A DNA stretch of 64,000 nt from CAVQCA01 sp963710815 (GTDB lineage: Bacteria; Pseudomonadota; Gammaproteobacteria; UBA9214). Location: NCBI GenBank assembly GCA_963710815.1, contig CAVQCA010000140.1, positions 1-64,000 of the forward strand, read 5' to 3'. The position numbers were made by a program, and so were the translations under genes. The notes beneath the pieces are model-generated. The model had not been told where the DNA came from, made no database searches, and saw only the letters and a list, made by a program, of their open reading frames with translations. Of this stretch, positions 18,667-27,309 are shown piece by piece. The number at the start of each line of letters is the position of its first letter. Within the stretch, counting starts at the first letter, position 1.

Positions 18667-19799
18667 CCCCGCCTCAAGACATCGTCCTCCTCGATCAGCT
18701 CGATGCCATCCATCGCGGCCGCGTACTGATCGACGTCGCCCTTGTCGAGCTTGATCATGAGACGGACTTCATTGGCGGAATCCGCGTAATGCAGGGCGTC
18801 ATCGTAGGTGATCTCACCCGCCTTGAAGAGCTCGAACAGGGCCTGGTCGAAGGTAATCATGCCCTGCTGGCGTGACTGCTTCATCAGGTCCTTCAGCTTG
18901 TGCACCTCGCCCTTGCGTATGACGTCATGCACCAGCGGGGTACCCAGCAGGATTTCTATGCACACACGGCGTCCCTTGCCGTCGGCCCGGGGAATCAGTT
19001 GCTGGGCGATGAACGCTTTCAGGTTCAGGGACAGGTCCATGAACAACTGGGGCCGGCGGTCCTCGGGGAAGAAGTTGATGATGCGATCCATCGCGCCGTT
19101 GGCGTTGTTCGCATGCAGTGTCGCCAGGCAGAGGTGACCGGTCTCGGCGAAGGCGATCGCGTAGTTCATGGTTTCACGGTCACGGATCTCGCCAAGCAGG
19201 ATCACATCCGGCGCCTGGCGCAGGGTGTTCTTCAGCGCCACCTCGTAGGATTCGGTATCGATCCCCACCTCGCGCTGGCTGATGATGCAGTTCTGGTGGC
19301 TATGCACAAACTCGATCGGATCCTCGATGGTGATGATATGGCCGGAACCGTGCTTGTTGCGGTACCCGATCATGGACGCCAGTGAGGTTGACTTGCCCGT
19401 GCCGGTGGCGCCGATGAAGATGATCAGACCGCGCTTGGTCATGGACAGGTTTTTGAGGATCGGCGGCAGTTTCAGTTCCTCTATGGTCGGGATGTAGGTC
19501 TCGATGCGCCGCAGCACCACACCGATCTGGCCGCGCTGGTAGAAGGCGCTGGCACGGAAGCGACCGACGCCGGATTCACTGATCGCGAAGTTGCACTCAT
19601 GGGTCGCCTCGAACTCGTCGCGCTGCGCCGGTGTCATCATACCGGTGACGATCTCCGCGGTCTCCTCCGGTGTGAGGGACGTGGGGGTGATAGGGGCGAT
19701 GCGTCCGTCGACCTTCATGCTCGGCGGCAGACCGGCGGTGATGAAGAGGTCCGAGGACTTCTTCTGATCCATCAGCTTGAGTAGTGAAGATACGTCCAT
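18663..19799 (-). CDS. pilU: Twitching motility retraction ATPase PilU
   Basis: PilU is a PilT-like hexameric ATPase that assists pilus retraction at the inner membrane. The 378-residue protein has Walker A GATGTGKSTSLASM, the Asp box HIITIEDPIEFVH, Walker B VILLGEIRDRETMNYA, and the His box ETGHLCLATLHANNANGAMDR. Its acidic C-terminal tail (ELIEEDDVLRRG) extends past the PilT-like core, as is usual for PilU. It lies 20 bases downstream of pilT on the same strand and is probably cotranscribed with it. The stop overlaps the pyrK stop on the other strand. Confidence 0.95.
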   Translation of the reverse strand: MDVSSLLKLMDQKKSSDLFITAGLPPSMKVDGRIAPITPTSLTPEETAEIVTGMMTPAQRDEFEATHECNFAISESGVGRFRASAFYQRGQIGVVLRRIETYIPTIEELKLPPILKNLSMTKRGLIIFIGATGTGKSTSLASMIGYRNKHGSGHIITIEDPIEFVHSHQNCIISQREVGIDTESYEVALKNTLRQAPDVILLGEIRDRETMNYAIAFAETGHLCLATLHANNANGAMDRIINFFPEDRRPQLFMDLSLNLKAFIAQQLIPRADGKGRRVCIEILLGTPLVHDVIRKGEVHKLKDLMKQSRQQGMITFDQALFELFKAGEITYDDALHYADSANEVRLMIKLDKGDVDQYAAAMDGIELIEEDDVLRRG

Positions 19800-19819
19800 C
19801 GGCGTTCTCCGTGGATGAA

Positions 19820-20857
19820 TTACTGAAACGTGTCTTTCATGACAGCCTTGGCGCGCGCATCCTGTAACGTGACCAGACCGCGCGAAACCAGGTCCTTCAG
19901 GTACTGATCCATGGTGATCATCCCGTGCGCCTGCCCGGTCTGTATGGAAGAGTACATCTGCGCCACCTTGTCCTCGCGAATCAGATTGCGTACCGCAGGC
20001 GTGCCGATCATAATTTCCCAGCCCGCGATGCGGCCACCCCCGATCTTCTTCATCAGCGTCTGGGCGATCACGGCGCGCAGCGATTCGGACAGCATGGAAC
20101 GCACCATGGTCTTTTCTGCGGCAGGGAACACGTCGATGATGCGGTCTATGGTCTTCGCCGCCGAACTGGTATGCAGCGTGCCGAACACGAGGTGACCGGT
20201 CTCGGCGGCGGTCAGCGCCAGCCGGATGGTCTCCAGGTCGCGCATCTCTCCCACCAGGATGATGTCCGGATCCTCGCGCAGGGCGGAGCGCAGCGCCTCA
20301 TTGAATCCGTGGGTGTCACGGTGCACCTCGCGCTGGTTGATGAGGCATTTCTTGCTCTCATGGACAAATTCTATGGGGTCTTCGATGGTCAGGATGTGCG
20401 CAAACGCCTTGTTGTTGATGTAGTCGACCATTGCCGCAAGCGTGGTGGACTTGCCCGAGCCGGTCGGACCGGTGACCAGCACGAGGCCACGCGGATTATC
20501 CGCGATCTTCTTGAAGATGGCGGGTGTACCCAGATCTTCCAGCGCGAGAATATCCGAGGGAATGGTACGGAATACCGCACCGGCACCACGGTTCTGGTTG
20601 AAGGCATTGACACGAAAGCGGGCAAGTCCGGGTATTTCGAAGGAGAAATCGGTCTCCAGAAACTCTTCGTAGTCCTTGCGCTGCTTGTCGTTCATGATGT
20701 CGTAGACCAGACCGTGCACGGTCTTGTGGTCCAGCGCCGGAACATTGATCTTGCGAACATCACCGTCCACGCGAATCATCGGCGGAAGCCCCGCGGAAAG
20801 GTGCAGGTCCGATGCACCGTTCTTGACACTGAAGGTGAGTAATTCCGCTATATCCAT
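19820..20857 (-). CDS. pilT: Twitching motility retraction ATPase PilT
   Basis: PilT powers pilus depolymerisation, which produces twitching. The 345-residue protein shows the N-terminal SDLHLSAGLPPMIRVDGDV, Walker A GPTGSGKSTTLAAM, the Asp box HILTIEDPIEFVH, Walker B IILVGEMRDLETIRLA and ETGHLVFGTLHTSSAAKTIDR. The C-terminal AIRAGA-like region is represented by residues near IGTPAVRNLIREDKVAQM. A TATAAT lies only 9 bases upstream of the ATG on this strand, without a good -35 match. The gene is followed by pilU. The Pil-Chp system earlier in the window is its expected controller. Confidence 0.97.
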   Translation of the reverse strand: MDIAELLTFSVKNGASDLHLSAGLPPMIRVDGDVRKINVPALDHKTVHGLVYDIMNDKQRKDYEEFLETDFSFEIPGLARFRVNAFNQNRGAGAVFRTIPSDILALEDLGTPAIFKKIADNPRGLVLVTGPTGSGKSTTLAAMVDYINNKAFAHILTIEDPIEFVHESKKCLINQREVHRDTHGFNEALRSALREDPDIILVGEMRDLETIRLALTAAETGHLVFGTLHTSSAAKTIDRIIDVFPAAEKTMVRSMLSESLRAVIAQTLMKKIGGGRIAGWEIMIGTPAVRNLIREDKVAQMYSSIQTGQAHGMITMDQYLKDLVSRGLVTLQDARAKAVMKDTFQ

Positions 20858-21170
20858 GCCCGCTCCATTATATTCGGTTACTGGTCACAGCATATCGACA
20901 CCGGCATTCAATACTTGACACAGACTCGATGTAATCTGGCCTCATGGCAGGGCGAACCATATGGAGAATTGCCTCTACCATGACTCATTCGCAGGGAGTA
21001 TGCCGATATGCGGCATTTTATCAAGCATAACAACGAAACCCGCACTGGAATCATCACATAGCGATCGCCTCCTGCGAACCGGACAAGACGAATGCGGCCT
21101 TTACGCGGCGCCCGGACAGGGGGGATTATGGCTTGTCCTCCCCCGCTTTCATCATGTATTGTCACTGACC
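20858..21170. other. Gap between pilT and proC with no recognisable gene
   Basis: In many Gammaproteobacteria the PLP-binding protein gene yggS lies between pilT and proC. Here the 313 bases between the two divergent starts are too short for it, and no YggS-like peptide can be read in any frame. The proC frame is open upstream to 20961, but the 70 extra codons do not resemble ProC. The gap should hold the promoters of pilT and of proC. I see a TATAAT for the pilT strand just before its ATG, and no convincing pair for proC. Confidence 0.6.
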
Positions 21171-21998
21171 ATGACCGAAACCACACTTGCCTTTATCGGT
21201 GGCGGCAACATGACCAGAAGCCTCATCGGAGGACTGGTTTCCGACGGCTGGAATCCCGCGCGTATACACGTCGCCGACCCGGACCCGCAGCAGCTCGAGC
21301 TTCTGGCGCGACGCTTCTCCGTCGCCACCACGGCGGACAACGGTGTCGCCGTCAACAACGCCGATGCAGTCGTGCTGGCCATCAAGCCGCAGATGGTCAG
21401 GTCCGTTTCTACTGAACTTGCCCCGATCATCAGAAAGCAGCGCCCGCTGGTCATCTCGATCGCCGCCGGTATACGGGAAACCTCGCTGCGCGGCTGGCTC
21501 GACAGGGACATCGCCATCGTACGCGCCATGCCCAATACACCGGCCATGGTACAAAGCGGCGCCACCGCGCTGTATGCGAACCCGGCTGTCAACGAGGCGC
21601 AACACAACCTCGCCGAATCCGTCCTGCGAGCCGTCGGCGTCGCGATATGGGTCGAGGATGAGTCCATGATGGATGCCGTTACCGCCCTGTCCGGCAGTGG
21701 CCCGGCCTACTTTTTCCTGCTGATGGAGGCGTTGACGTCCGCCGGCCTCCGGCTGGGTCTGCCTCGGGACACGGCCCGGCTGCTGACCCTGCAAACCGCC
21801 TTCGGCGCCGCCAAGATGGCACTGGAGAGCGTAGAGGATGCCGCCCAACTCAGGCACCGCGTGACCTCACCGGGTGGTACCACGGAACGCGCTATCGGGG
21901 TATTCCAGGAAAACAATTTCGAAGGAATTGTATTGCAGGCAATGCAGGCGGCCACCGCGCGCTCGCGCGAGCTTGCTGCCGAGTTTGGCAAGGGATGA
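21171..21998 (+). CDS. proC: Pyrroline-5-carboxylate reductase
   Basis: ProC reduces pyrroline-5-carboxylate to proline with NAD(P)H, the last step of proline synthesis. The 275-residue protein starts MTETTLAFIGGGNMTRSLIGG with the Rossmann glycine motif. It also has AIKPQMV, VRAMPNTPAMVQSG, the substrate region ALSGSGPAYFFLLMEAL and the C-terminal SPGGTTERAIGVF. The ATG at 21171 gives the family start; the frame is open 210 bases upstream without similarity. The stop overlaps the yggT start by 4 bases (ATGA). Confidence 0.96.
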   Translation: MTETTLAFIGGGNMTRSLIGGLVSDGWNPARIHVADPDPQQLELLARRFSVATTADNGVAVNNADAVVLAIKPQMVRSVSTELAPIIRKQRPLVISIAAGIRETSLRGWLDRDIAIVRAMPNTPAMVQSGATALYANPAVNEAQHNLAESVLRAVGVAIWVEDESMMDAVTALSGSGPAYFFLLMEALTSAGLRLGLPRDTARLLTLQTAFGAAKMALESVEDAAQLRHRVTSPGGTTERAIGVFQENNFEGIVLQAMQAATARSRELAAEFGKG

Positions 21999-22552
21999 TA
22001 GGCAACAGCTACTTCACCAACCCGCTGGAGTTTCTCATCAGCACCCTGTTCAGCCTTTACATACTGGCTGTCATGGTGCGTTTCCTGCTCGGAGCGGTAC
22101 GCGCCGATTTCTACAATCCCATCAGCCAGTTCCTGGTTCGCATCACCAACCCCCTGCTGGTTCCCTTGCGCAAGGCCATACCGAGCATCGGCAAGTTTGA
22201 TTCGGCGGCCATGATACTGATGATCGTACTGCAACTGGTATCCGTCACACTGGTGCTCCTGTTGCGCAAGCAGGACATATCCTCCACGATACTTGTCATC
22301 ATCACGCTCGGTGAACTGGTCTGGCTGATGATCAATGTCTTCATGTTTGCCATTATCATCCAGGTCATCGCCAGCTGGATAAACCCGGGAAGCTACAACC
22401 CTCTCACTTCACTGCTGCACAGCCTTACCAACCCGCTGCTGCGACCGATCCGGCATCTCATGCCGGCCATAGCAGGCATCGACCTGTCACCCCTGTTCGC
22501 GCTCATCGGCCTGCAGGTGCTGAGGATGCTGGTCGCACCATTACTCCTTTGA
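21995..22552 (+). CDS. yggT: YggT family integral membrane protein
   Basis: YggT proteins are small inner-membrane proteins with two copies of a YGGT repeat. Roles in osmotic shock tolerance and in cell-division-related membrane organisation have been proposed. The 185-residue protein has about four membrane segments (near 10-32, 62-86, 97-125 and 160-185). The duplicated motif is visible as NPISQFLVRITNPLLVPLRKAIP (first half) and NPLTSLLHSLTNPLLRPIRHLMP (second half). It is coupled to proC by an ATGA overlap and followed 6 bases later by yggU, a linkage conserved in Gammaproteobacteria. Confidence 0.93.
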   Translation: MIGNSYFTNPLEFLISTLFSLYILAVMVRFLLGAVRADFYNPISQFLVRITNPLLVPLRKAIPSIGKFDSAAMILMIVLQLVSVTLVLLLRKQDISSTILVIITLGELVWLMINVFMFAIIIQVIASWINPGSYNPLTSLLHSLTNPLLRPIRHLMPAIAGIDLSPLFALIGLQVLRMLVAPLLL

Positions 22553-22558
22553 GTATCT

Positions 22559-22855
22559 GTGCCGCAACCCTGGTATCACTGGAAGGGCGATGACCTCGTC
22601 CTGGCAATCCACCTGCAGCCAGGCTCGGCTCAGGACACGCTGGCAGGCATTCACGGCGAGCGGCTGAAAGTCAAGATCACCGCGGCACCTGTGGACGGCC
22701 GCGCAAACGACCATCTGATACATTTCCTCTCACGATTGTTCGACGTACCACGCAGCCGGGTCGAACTGCTATCCGGCCACGGCAGCCGCAGAAAACGCGT
22801 ATCCATACACCGGCCGCGCAGGTTGCCTGAGGGAATCAGTGCCTCGTCGTACTGA
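22559..22855 (+). CDS. yggU: YggU family protein (DUF167)
   Basis: This 98-residue protein is a DUF167/YggU family member of unknown function. The typical wording is LAIHLQPGSAQDTLAGIHGERLKVKITAAPVDGRANDHLIHFLSRLFDVPRSRVELLSG, with the conserved AxPVxGxAN core. The start is a GTG 6 bases after the yggT stop. It is the third gene of the proC-yggT-yggU run. The last 12 residues (RRLPEGISASSY) extend slightly past the usual domain end. Confidence 0.92.
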   Translation: MPQPWYHWKGDDLVLAIHLQPGSAQDTLAGIHGERLKVKITAAPVDGRANDHLIHFLSRLFDVPRSRVELLSGHGSRRKRVSIHRPRRLPEGISASSY

Positions 22856-23041
22856 GGCGGGAAACGGCCACATACGCGGGACGATGCACGGGGTACGCGC
22901 CTGCCGTTCCAGGCCATGTTCCGAAAGATGCTGTACCTGGCCGGATACGCCTGTTAAGTTATCATCCGGGCAACAGGCCGGGTTGCACGGGTATCGGCGG
23001 CGCCCGAACAGGCACATGAAAATCTGAGAGGAGAACAAGGA

Positions 23042-23494
23042 ATGAAACTAAAGCATATCGGGATCGCATGGCTGTCCGGGCTGGCGTTCGCTATCGCCAC
23101 ACCGGGCGTTCAGGCGGAGAATTCGCAGGATTTTGGCAACTACGTGGTCCATTACAACGCGCTCGCCACTGACCTGATCACACCCGAGGTGGCACGCGAG
23201 TACCACATCACTCGCAGCCAGAGCAACGGCATGGTAAATATCACGGTACTGAAGAAGGTGCTGGGCAGCCCCGGCCAACCGGTACACGCCCACGTCGAGA
23301 TAACGGCAACCAACCTCGCCGGCCAGACCCGAAAGATACCCATGCGCGAAGCGCGCGAAGGTAATGCCATCTACTATATCGGGGAATTCGGCGTTGCCAA
23401 CGAGGAGACCGTGAAATTCGACGTCCGGGTCCGACCCCGGGGAGCCCAGGACGAGTTCAGAGTCGAGTTCAGTCAGGACTTCTACACCCATTGA
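23042..23494 (+). CDS. Secreted DUF4426 protein
   Basis: This 150-residue protein carries a clear signal peptide (MKLKHIGIAWLSGLAFAIATPGVQA, cut before ENSQDFG). The mature part matches what I know as DUF4426: QDFGNYVVHYNALATDLITPEVAREYHITRSQSNGMVNITVL. It should sit in the periplasm; its function is unknown. In Pseudomonas the family member lies in the same neighbourhood near yggT and metX, though metX is not here. A strong ribosome site (AGGAG) stands 12 bases before the ATG. A hairpin terminator follows the stop at 23522-23552. Confidence 0.88.
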   Translation: MKLKHIGIAWLSGLAFAIATPGVQAENSQDFGNYVVHYNALATDLITPEVAREYHITRSQSNGMVNITVLKKVLGSPGQPVHAHVEITATNLAGQTRKIPMREAREGNAIYYIGEFGVANEETVKFDVRVRPRGAQDEFRVEFSQDFYTH

Positions 23495-23521
23495 TGAACT
23501 GAAAACCCCTTGCGGTTGCGG

Positions 23522-23552
23522 CGCCCGGCACGAACGAGTCCGGGCGTTTTTT
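23522..23552 (+). terminator. Rho-independent terminator after the DUF4426 gene
   Basis: A 7-bp perfect stem CGCCCGG / CCGGGCG (23522-23528 and 23540-23546) with an 11-base loop is followed directly by six T residues. It ends the DUF4426 transcript and separates it from the AmpG-like gene. Confidence 0.9.
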
Positions 23553-23668
23553 CATTGAAAGTCAGCTACAGTCCGCCTGCCGGGAATGGATGACGGCGTT
23601 TACCCCCGTGCGCCGCACCTGACTACACCCCGCCGACCTGGCGACTAAACCCCGGGAAACACGCCACA

Positions 23669-25264
23669 TTGATCGAGAGCGAACGCACCAGACCCTCGCT
23701 GCTTCAATCGAAGATGTTCTGGGTGGGTATCCTCTATTTCGCCGAAGGATTCCCCCTGGGTGTTTTCTACGATGTCTTTCCGGTGCATTTTCGCCAGCAG
23801 GGAGTGAGCCTCGCCGGTATCGGTCTCCTCAGCCTGCTCGGACTCGCCTGGACATTGAAGTTCCTCTGGGCCCCGGCGGTGGATCATTTCCGGCATCACC
23901 GACGCTGGATGTTCGGCGCCGATATCTGCATGGCCGCCATCCTGCTGCTGTTCGCCGCGCAAACCGGATTCGGGCCGTGGGTGTGGTTTGCCATCGGCGT
24001 TTTCACCCTGCTCTCCGCCACCAACGACATCGCCATTGACGGCTACACCATCGAGATGCTCGACCGGCACGAACTGGGGCTGGCCAACGGGCTGCGCATT
24101 GCATTCTACCGCGCTGGCATGCTGGCGGCGGGCGTCATCCTGATTTGCAGCGATATGCTCGGGTGGGCGGGCGCCTATACCGCGGGAGCCGCGGTCTTCC
24201 TGCTGGCCGGGCTGATCTGCCTGAAGGCGCCACGCGAACGGTATCGCCAGGCAGACGCGGGAATCACGCCGACAGTTGAATTCAAGGCACTGCTGTCCCA
24301 TCCGCTGGCCCTTGCCGTCGTCGTGCTGTTTCTGCTGGGCGTGCTGTGGCTGATCGACCGCGCCACCGGGTGGTCCCGGACCGTCGAACATTTCTGGTGG
24401 TATATCTTCGCCGGCGCCGCGCTGCCGATCCTCTACAGCGGGAGGTATACACGCCAGACAGGACATACGGGCGCGCAGCGGCCGCCGCTCGCCGAAGGGC
24501 CGGTGTTCGGCGCCCTGCTGGAAATGCTCCGGCGACCTTCCATCCTGCCGGTCATACTGTTCATCCTCATCTTCAAACTCGGCGACAGCGCCATGGGCTT
24601 CATGATCAAGCCATTCTGGGTGGACAGCGGCTTCTCCGCCGCCCAGATCGGCCTGGTATCGGTAAACATCGGCCTGGGCCTGTCCATTGCGGGGGGTATT
24701 GTCGGCGGCTGGTTTACCGACCGGGCGGGTATCTTCAGGGGACTCTGGGTACTCGGTTTGCTGCAGGCGGTTTCCAACCTGGGTTACGCCTGGGCCGCCC
24801 ACGTCATCCCGTCAGTGCCGGCAGGTACCCCCGTCACGGCGAACCACCAGGCGCTGATGTATCTCGCCAGCGCCCTTGAATCCTTCACCGGCGGGCTCGG
24901 CACCGCCGCCTTTCTCGCCTTCCTCATGGCCATCGTCAACAAGCGTCATTCGGCCACGGAATACGCACTGCTCTCTTCCGTATTCGCCCTGAGTCGATCC
25001 GTCTCCGGCTGGGCCGGCGGATATGGCGCGGAGGCGATGGGTTATGCCGATTACTTTCTGCTGACCTTCTTTCTCGCCTTCCCGGCCTACCTGCTCCTGC
25101 CATGGGTCCGCAAGATGCTGGCGTACGCGGCCCGGCAGCCGGACGAGGAACAGGTCAACCGGGATGAGTCCCGTGAAGATAACGCCGTCGGCGCCAGGGG
25201 CGGGTTTGCAGCGGATGACGGTGACCCCGGCGCGGTCACCCCGGCGGGAACTCGTAATCCATGA
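23669..25264 (+). CDS. AmpG-like MFS transporter (PAT family)
   Basis: This 531-residue membrane protein is a major facilitator of the AmpG/PAT type. Relatives import anhydromuropeptides or exchange acetyl-CoA. The start of the domain, MFWVGILYFAEGFPLGVFYDVFPVHFRQQGVSLAGIGLL, and LKFLWAPAVDHF are characteristic. About 12 to 14 membrane segments can be read. The conserved ATNDIAIDGYTIEMLD resembles the AmpG QDIVIDAYR region. The likely start is the TTG at 23669; an ATG at 23714 would still keep the first segment. The tail after about 490 is hydrophilic and family-unlike (DEEQVNRDESREDNAVGARGG). The 3' end overlaps the xthA 3' end by 29 bases on the other strand. The real substrate is not known. 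Confidence 0.82.
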   Translation: MIESERTRPSLLQSKMFWVGILYFAEGFPLGVFYDVFPVHFRQQGVSLAGIGLLSLLGLAWTLKFLWAPAVDHFRHHRRWMFGADICMAAILLLFAAQTGFGPWVWFAIGVFTLLSATNDIAIDGYTIEMLDRHELGLANGLRIAFYRAGMLAAGVILICSDMLGWAGAYTAGAAVFLLAGLICLKAPRERYRQADAGITPTVEFKALLSHPLALAVVVLFLLGVLWLIDRATGWSRTVEHFWWYIFAGAALPILYSGRYTRQTGHTGAQRPPLAEGPVFGALLEMLRRPSILPVILFILIFKLGDSAMGFMIKPFWVDSGFSAAQIGLVSVNIGLGLSIAGGIVGGWFTDRAGIFRGLWVLGLLQAVSNLGYAWAAHVIPSVPAGTPVTANHQALMYLASALESFTGGLGTAAFLAFLMAIVNKRHSATEYALLSSVFALSRSVSGWAGGYGAEAMGYADYFLLTFFLAFPAYLLLPWVRKMLAYAARQPDEEQVNRDESREDNAVGARGGFAADDGDPGAVTPAGTRNP

Positions 25265-26012
25265 TCAGCGGCGCGTGGTCGGAGAAGCGCTTCTCCTTGT
25301 AGATACGAGCACCCCGCACCCGTTCGGCCAGCCCCGGGCTGATGACCTGGTAGTCGATACGCCACCCCACGTTTTTCGCCCACGCCTGCCCGCGGTTCGA
25401 CCACCAGGTGTATTGCTCCGACTCCCGGTTCACCAGCCTGAAGGCATCCACGTAGCCGGCCGGTCCGAACAACTCGTCCATCCAGGCGCGCTCTTCCGGT
25501 AAAAAGCCGGAATTCTTCTGGTTGCCGCGCCAGTTTTTCAGATCGATCGGCTTGTGGGCAATATTCCAGTCGCCGCACAGTACATACTCGCGCCGCTTCA
25601 GACGCAGACCGCGCAGGTAGGGCATGAAACGATCGAGAAATCCGAACTTGATGGACTGGCGCTCCTCGCTGGAAGAGCCGGAGGGCAGGTACAGCGAAAT
25701 CACGCTCAGCGCCCCGTAGCGCGCCTCGATAAATCGGCCTTCGGCATCCATATCCGGCCAGCCGAGGCCGGTGATGACCCGGTCGGGCTTGCGCCGGGTG
25801 TATATGGCAACGCCGCTGTAGCCCTTCTTCTCGGCATCATGAAAATAGGCGTGCCAGCCCCGCGGCCGGAACACCGGGGCCTGCAGCTGATCCTGCTGTG
25901 CCCTGATCTCCTGCAGGCAGACCACATCCGCCCGCTGCCGTACCATCCATGAAAAGAATCCCTTCCCGGCGGCCGAGCGCAGGCCGTTTACATTGAGAGT
26001 GATGATACGCAT
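25236..26012 (-). CDS. xthA: Exodeoxyribonuclease III family endonuclease
   Basis: This 258-residue endonuclease/exonuclease/phosphatase fold enzyme cuts DNA at abasic sites and trims 3' ends. The start at 26012 gives MRIITLNVNGLRSAAGKG; the frame is open for 44 more codons upstream without similarity. Catalytic motifs are intact: the metal Glu in VVCLQEIRAQ, YLPSGSS, GDWNIAHKPIDLKN, RIDYQVIS and the final SDHAPLIMDY. The Pseudomonas regulator Crc is an ExoIII homologue also placed beside pyrE, but Crc is known to have altered active-site residues, so I call this an enzyme. It is divergent from pyrE. Confidence 0.92.
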   Translation of the reverse strand: MRIITLNVNGLRSAAGKGFFSWMVRQRADVVCLQEIRAQQDQLQAPVFRPRGWHAYFHDAEKKGYSGVAIYTRRKPDRVITGLGWPDMDAEGRFIEARYGALSVISLYLPSGSSSEERQSIKFGFLDRFMPYLRGLRLKRREYVLCGDWNIAHKPIDLKNWRGNQKNSGFLPEERAWMDELFGPAGYVDAFRLVNRESEQYTWWSNRGQAWAKNVGWRIDYQVISPGLAERVRGARIYKEKRFSDHAPLIMDYEFPPG

Positions 26013-26208
26013 GATTCTCCCTGATACGGTTCCGCGAGTATGATACCGTGTCGCTGCTGGTTGTCTGCCTCTCATCGTGGCAGAACGTGTGCACCGCGCC
26101 GCGGAACAGGGTAAACAGCCTGCCGGTCTCCGGTGGACCACCACGAGCGGGTACGCGAATCACACACCCTGCGCCCTACGGTAAATTACTGAACACCTTT
26201 ATCCGGCA

Positions 26209-26850
26209 ATGAAAGCTTACCAACACGAATTCATCGAATTTGCCATCGAGGCCGGCGTGCTGCGTTTCGGCGACTTCACGCTCAAATCGGGTCGCACCAG
26301 TCCGTATTTCTTCAATGCCGGCCTGTTCAACACCGGCAGGCAGCTCGCCCGGCTGGGACGCTTTTACGCACAAGCCATCGTGGACAGCCGGATCCATTTC
26401 GATGTCCTGTTTGGCCCCGCCTACAAGGGCATCCCGCTGGTGGCGGCGACCGGCATCGCGCTTGCGGACAACCACGAACGGGATGCGCCCTGGTGCTTCA
26501 ACCGCAAGGAAGCCAAGGACCATGGCGAAGGCGGGAATCTTGTCGGCGCCGGACTGTCCGGCCGGGTACTGATCATCGACGACGTCATCACGGCGGGAAC
26601 CGCCATTCGCGAATCCGTCGACATCATTCAGAACGCGGGGGCCGCACCGGCGGGCGTGGTCATCGCGCTGGATCGCCAGGAACGCGGCCGTGATGACCGT
26701 TCCGCCATTCAGGAAGCGGAGGAAACCCTGGGAATCCGGGTTGTCAGCATCGTAAAACTCGAGCACCTGGTCCGTTATCTAAAGGAAAAACCCGGGCGTG
26801 CTGAAGAGGTCGACAGGATACTCGCCTATCGTGAACAGTATGGGGTCTGA
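26209..26850 (+). CDS. pyrE: Orotate phosphoribosyltransferase
   Basis: PyrE attaches PRPP-derived ribose phosphate to orotate to give OMP. The 213-residue enzyme starts MKAYQHEFIEFAIEAGVLRFGDFTLKSGRTSPYFFNAGLF, the family N-terminus with the SGR(T/R)SPYF loop. The PRPP motif VLIIDDVITAGTAIRES lies at about 122-138. FGPAYKGIPLV is also typical. It is far from the pyrB operon but completes the same pathway. Its last 72 bases are overlapped, on the other strand, by the open end of a decayed TauE-type gene. Confidence 0.96.
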   Translation: MKAYQHEFIEFAIEAGVLRFGDFTLKSGRTSPYFFNAGLFNTGRQLARLGRFYAQAIVDSRIHFDVLFGPAYKGIPLVAATGIALADNHERDAPWCFNRKEAKDHGEGGNLVGAGLSGRVLIIDDVITAGTAIRESVDIIQNAGAAPAGVVIALDRQERGRDDRSAIQEAEETLGIRVVSIVKLEHLVRYLKEKPGRAEEVDRILAYREQYGV

Positions 26851-27220
26851 TGCCATGAAGAGATTGAGCCAGGAATAGGCTCCCAAACCCGCCGTCAGCA
26901 TCCCTAATGCCACCTCCGCCGCCCGTTCCGGCATTTTCAGGATCAGATTGGCCCCGACGATGACTCCCGGCAATCCAAAGGCCAGGATCACGGTCGCCAG
27001 TCGACGCTCCAGCGGCTCCTCTCTCAAGTGGCGTATCGTTGCGCCGATACCCAAGGCGACAGTGGCAACTTTATGGGTCGCAAGCGCGATAGCAAAGGGA
27101 AGGCCAAGGAAGATCAGCACCGGCAACTGGATGAGTCCGGCGCCCACGCCCGGAAAATGCCGAGAACAGGTTGGCCGCCAATGACACCAGAAACAGGATG
27201 GCTTGTTCCAACCCGTTCAC
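26779..27220 (-). pseudogene. Remnant of a TauE/SafE-type membrane exporter
   Basis: Reading from a GTG at 27220, the peptide NGLEQAILFLVSLAANLFSAFSG is the first membrane segment of a TSUP/TauE-SafE exporter (sulfite or organosulfonate export is known for some). The frame then breaks near 27150: removing one G from a GGG run restores GVGAGLIQLPVLIFLGLPFAIALATHKV. The sequence continues through a loop and three more segments to about 26860 and ends in a non-family tail running into the pyrE 3' end. About 145 residues remain of the usual 250 or so. It therefore has both a frameshift and a missing C-terminal half. The frameshift could be a sequencing error, but the truncation cannot. Confidence 0.75.
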
Positions 27221-27309
27221 CGCTTCACCCCATTTGCCGGCATACCGGGTATATACTCCCCCGTCATGGTGAAACACAATACATGCTTCGAAACAGGAAT
27301 CCTCGCAAG

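Noticed and set aside
20914..20919. TTGACA as a -35 element before proC
   Set aside because: No acceptable -10 hexamer lies 16-18 bases downstream, and it is about 250 bases from the proC start.
25236..26012. Crc regulator rather than exonuclease III
   Set aside because: The location beside pyrE fits Crc, but all catalytic residues of an active ExoIII are present.
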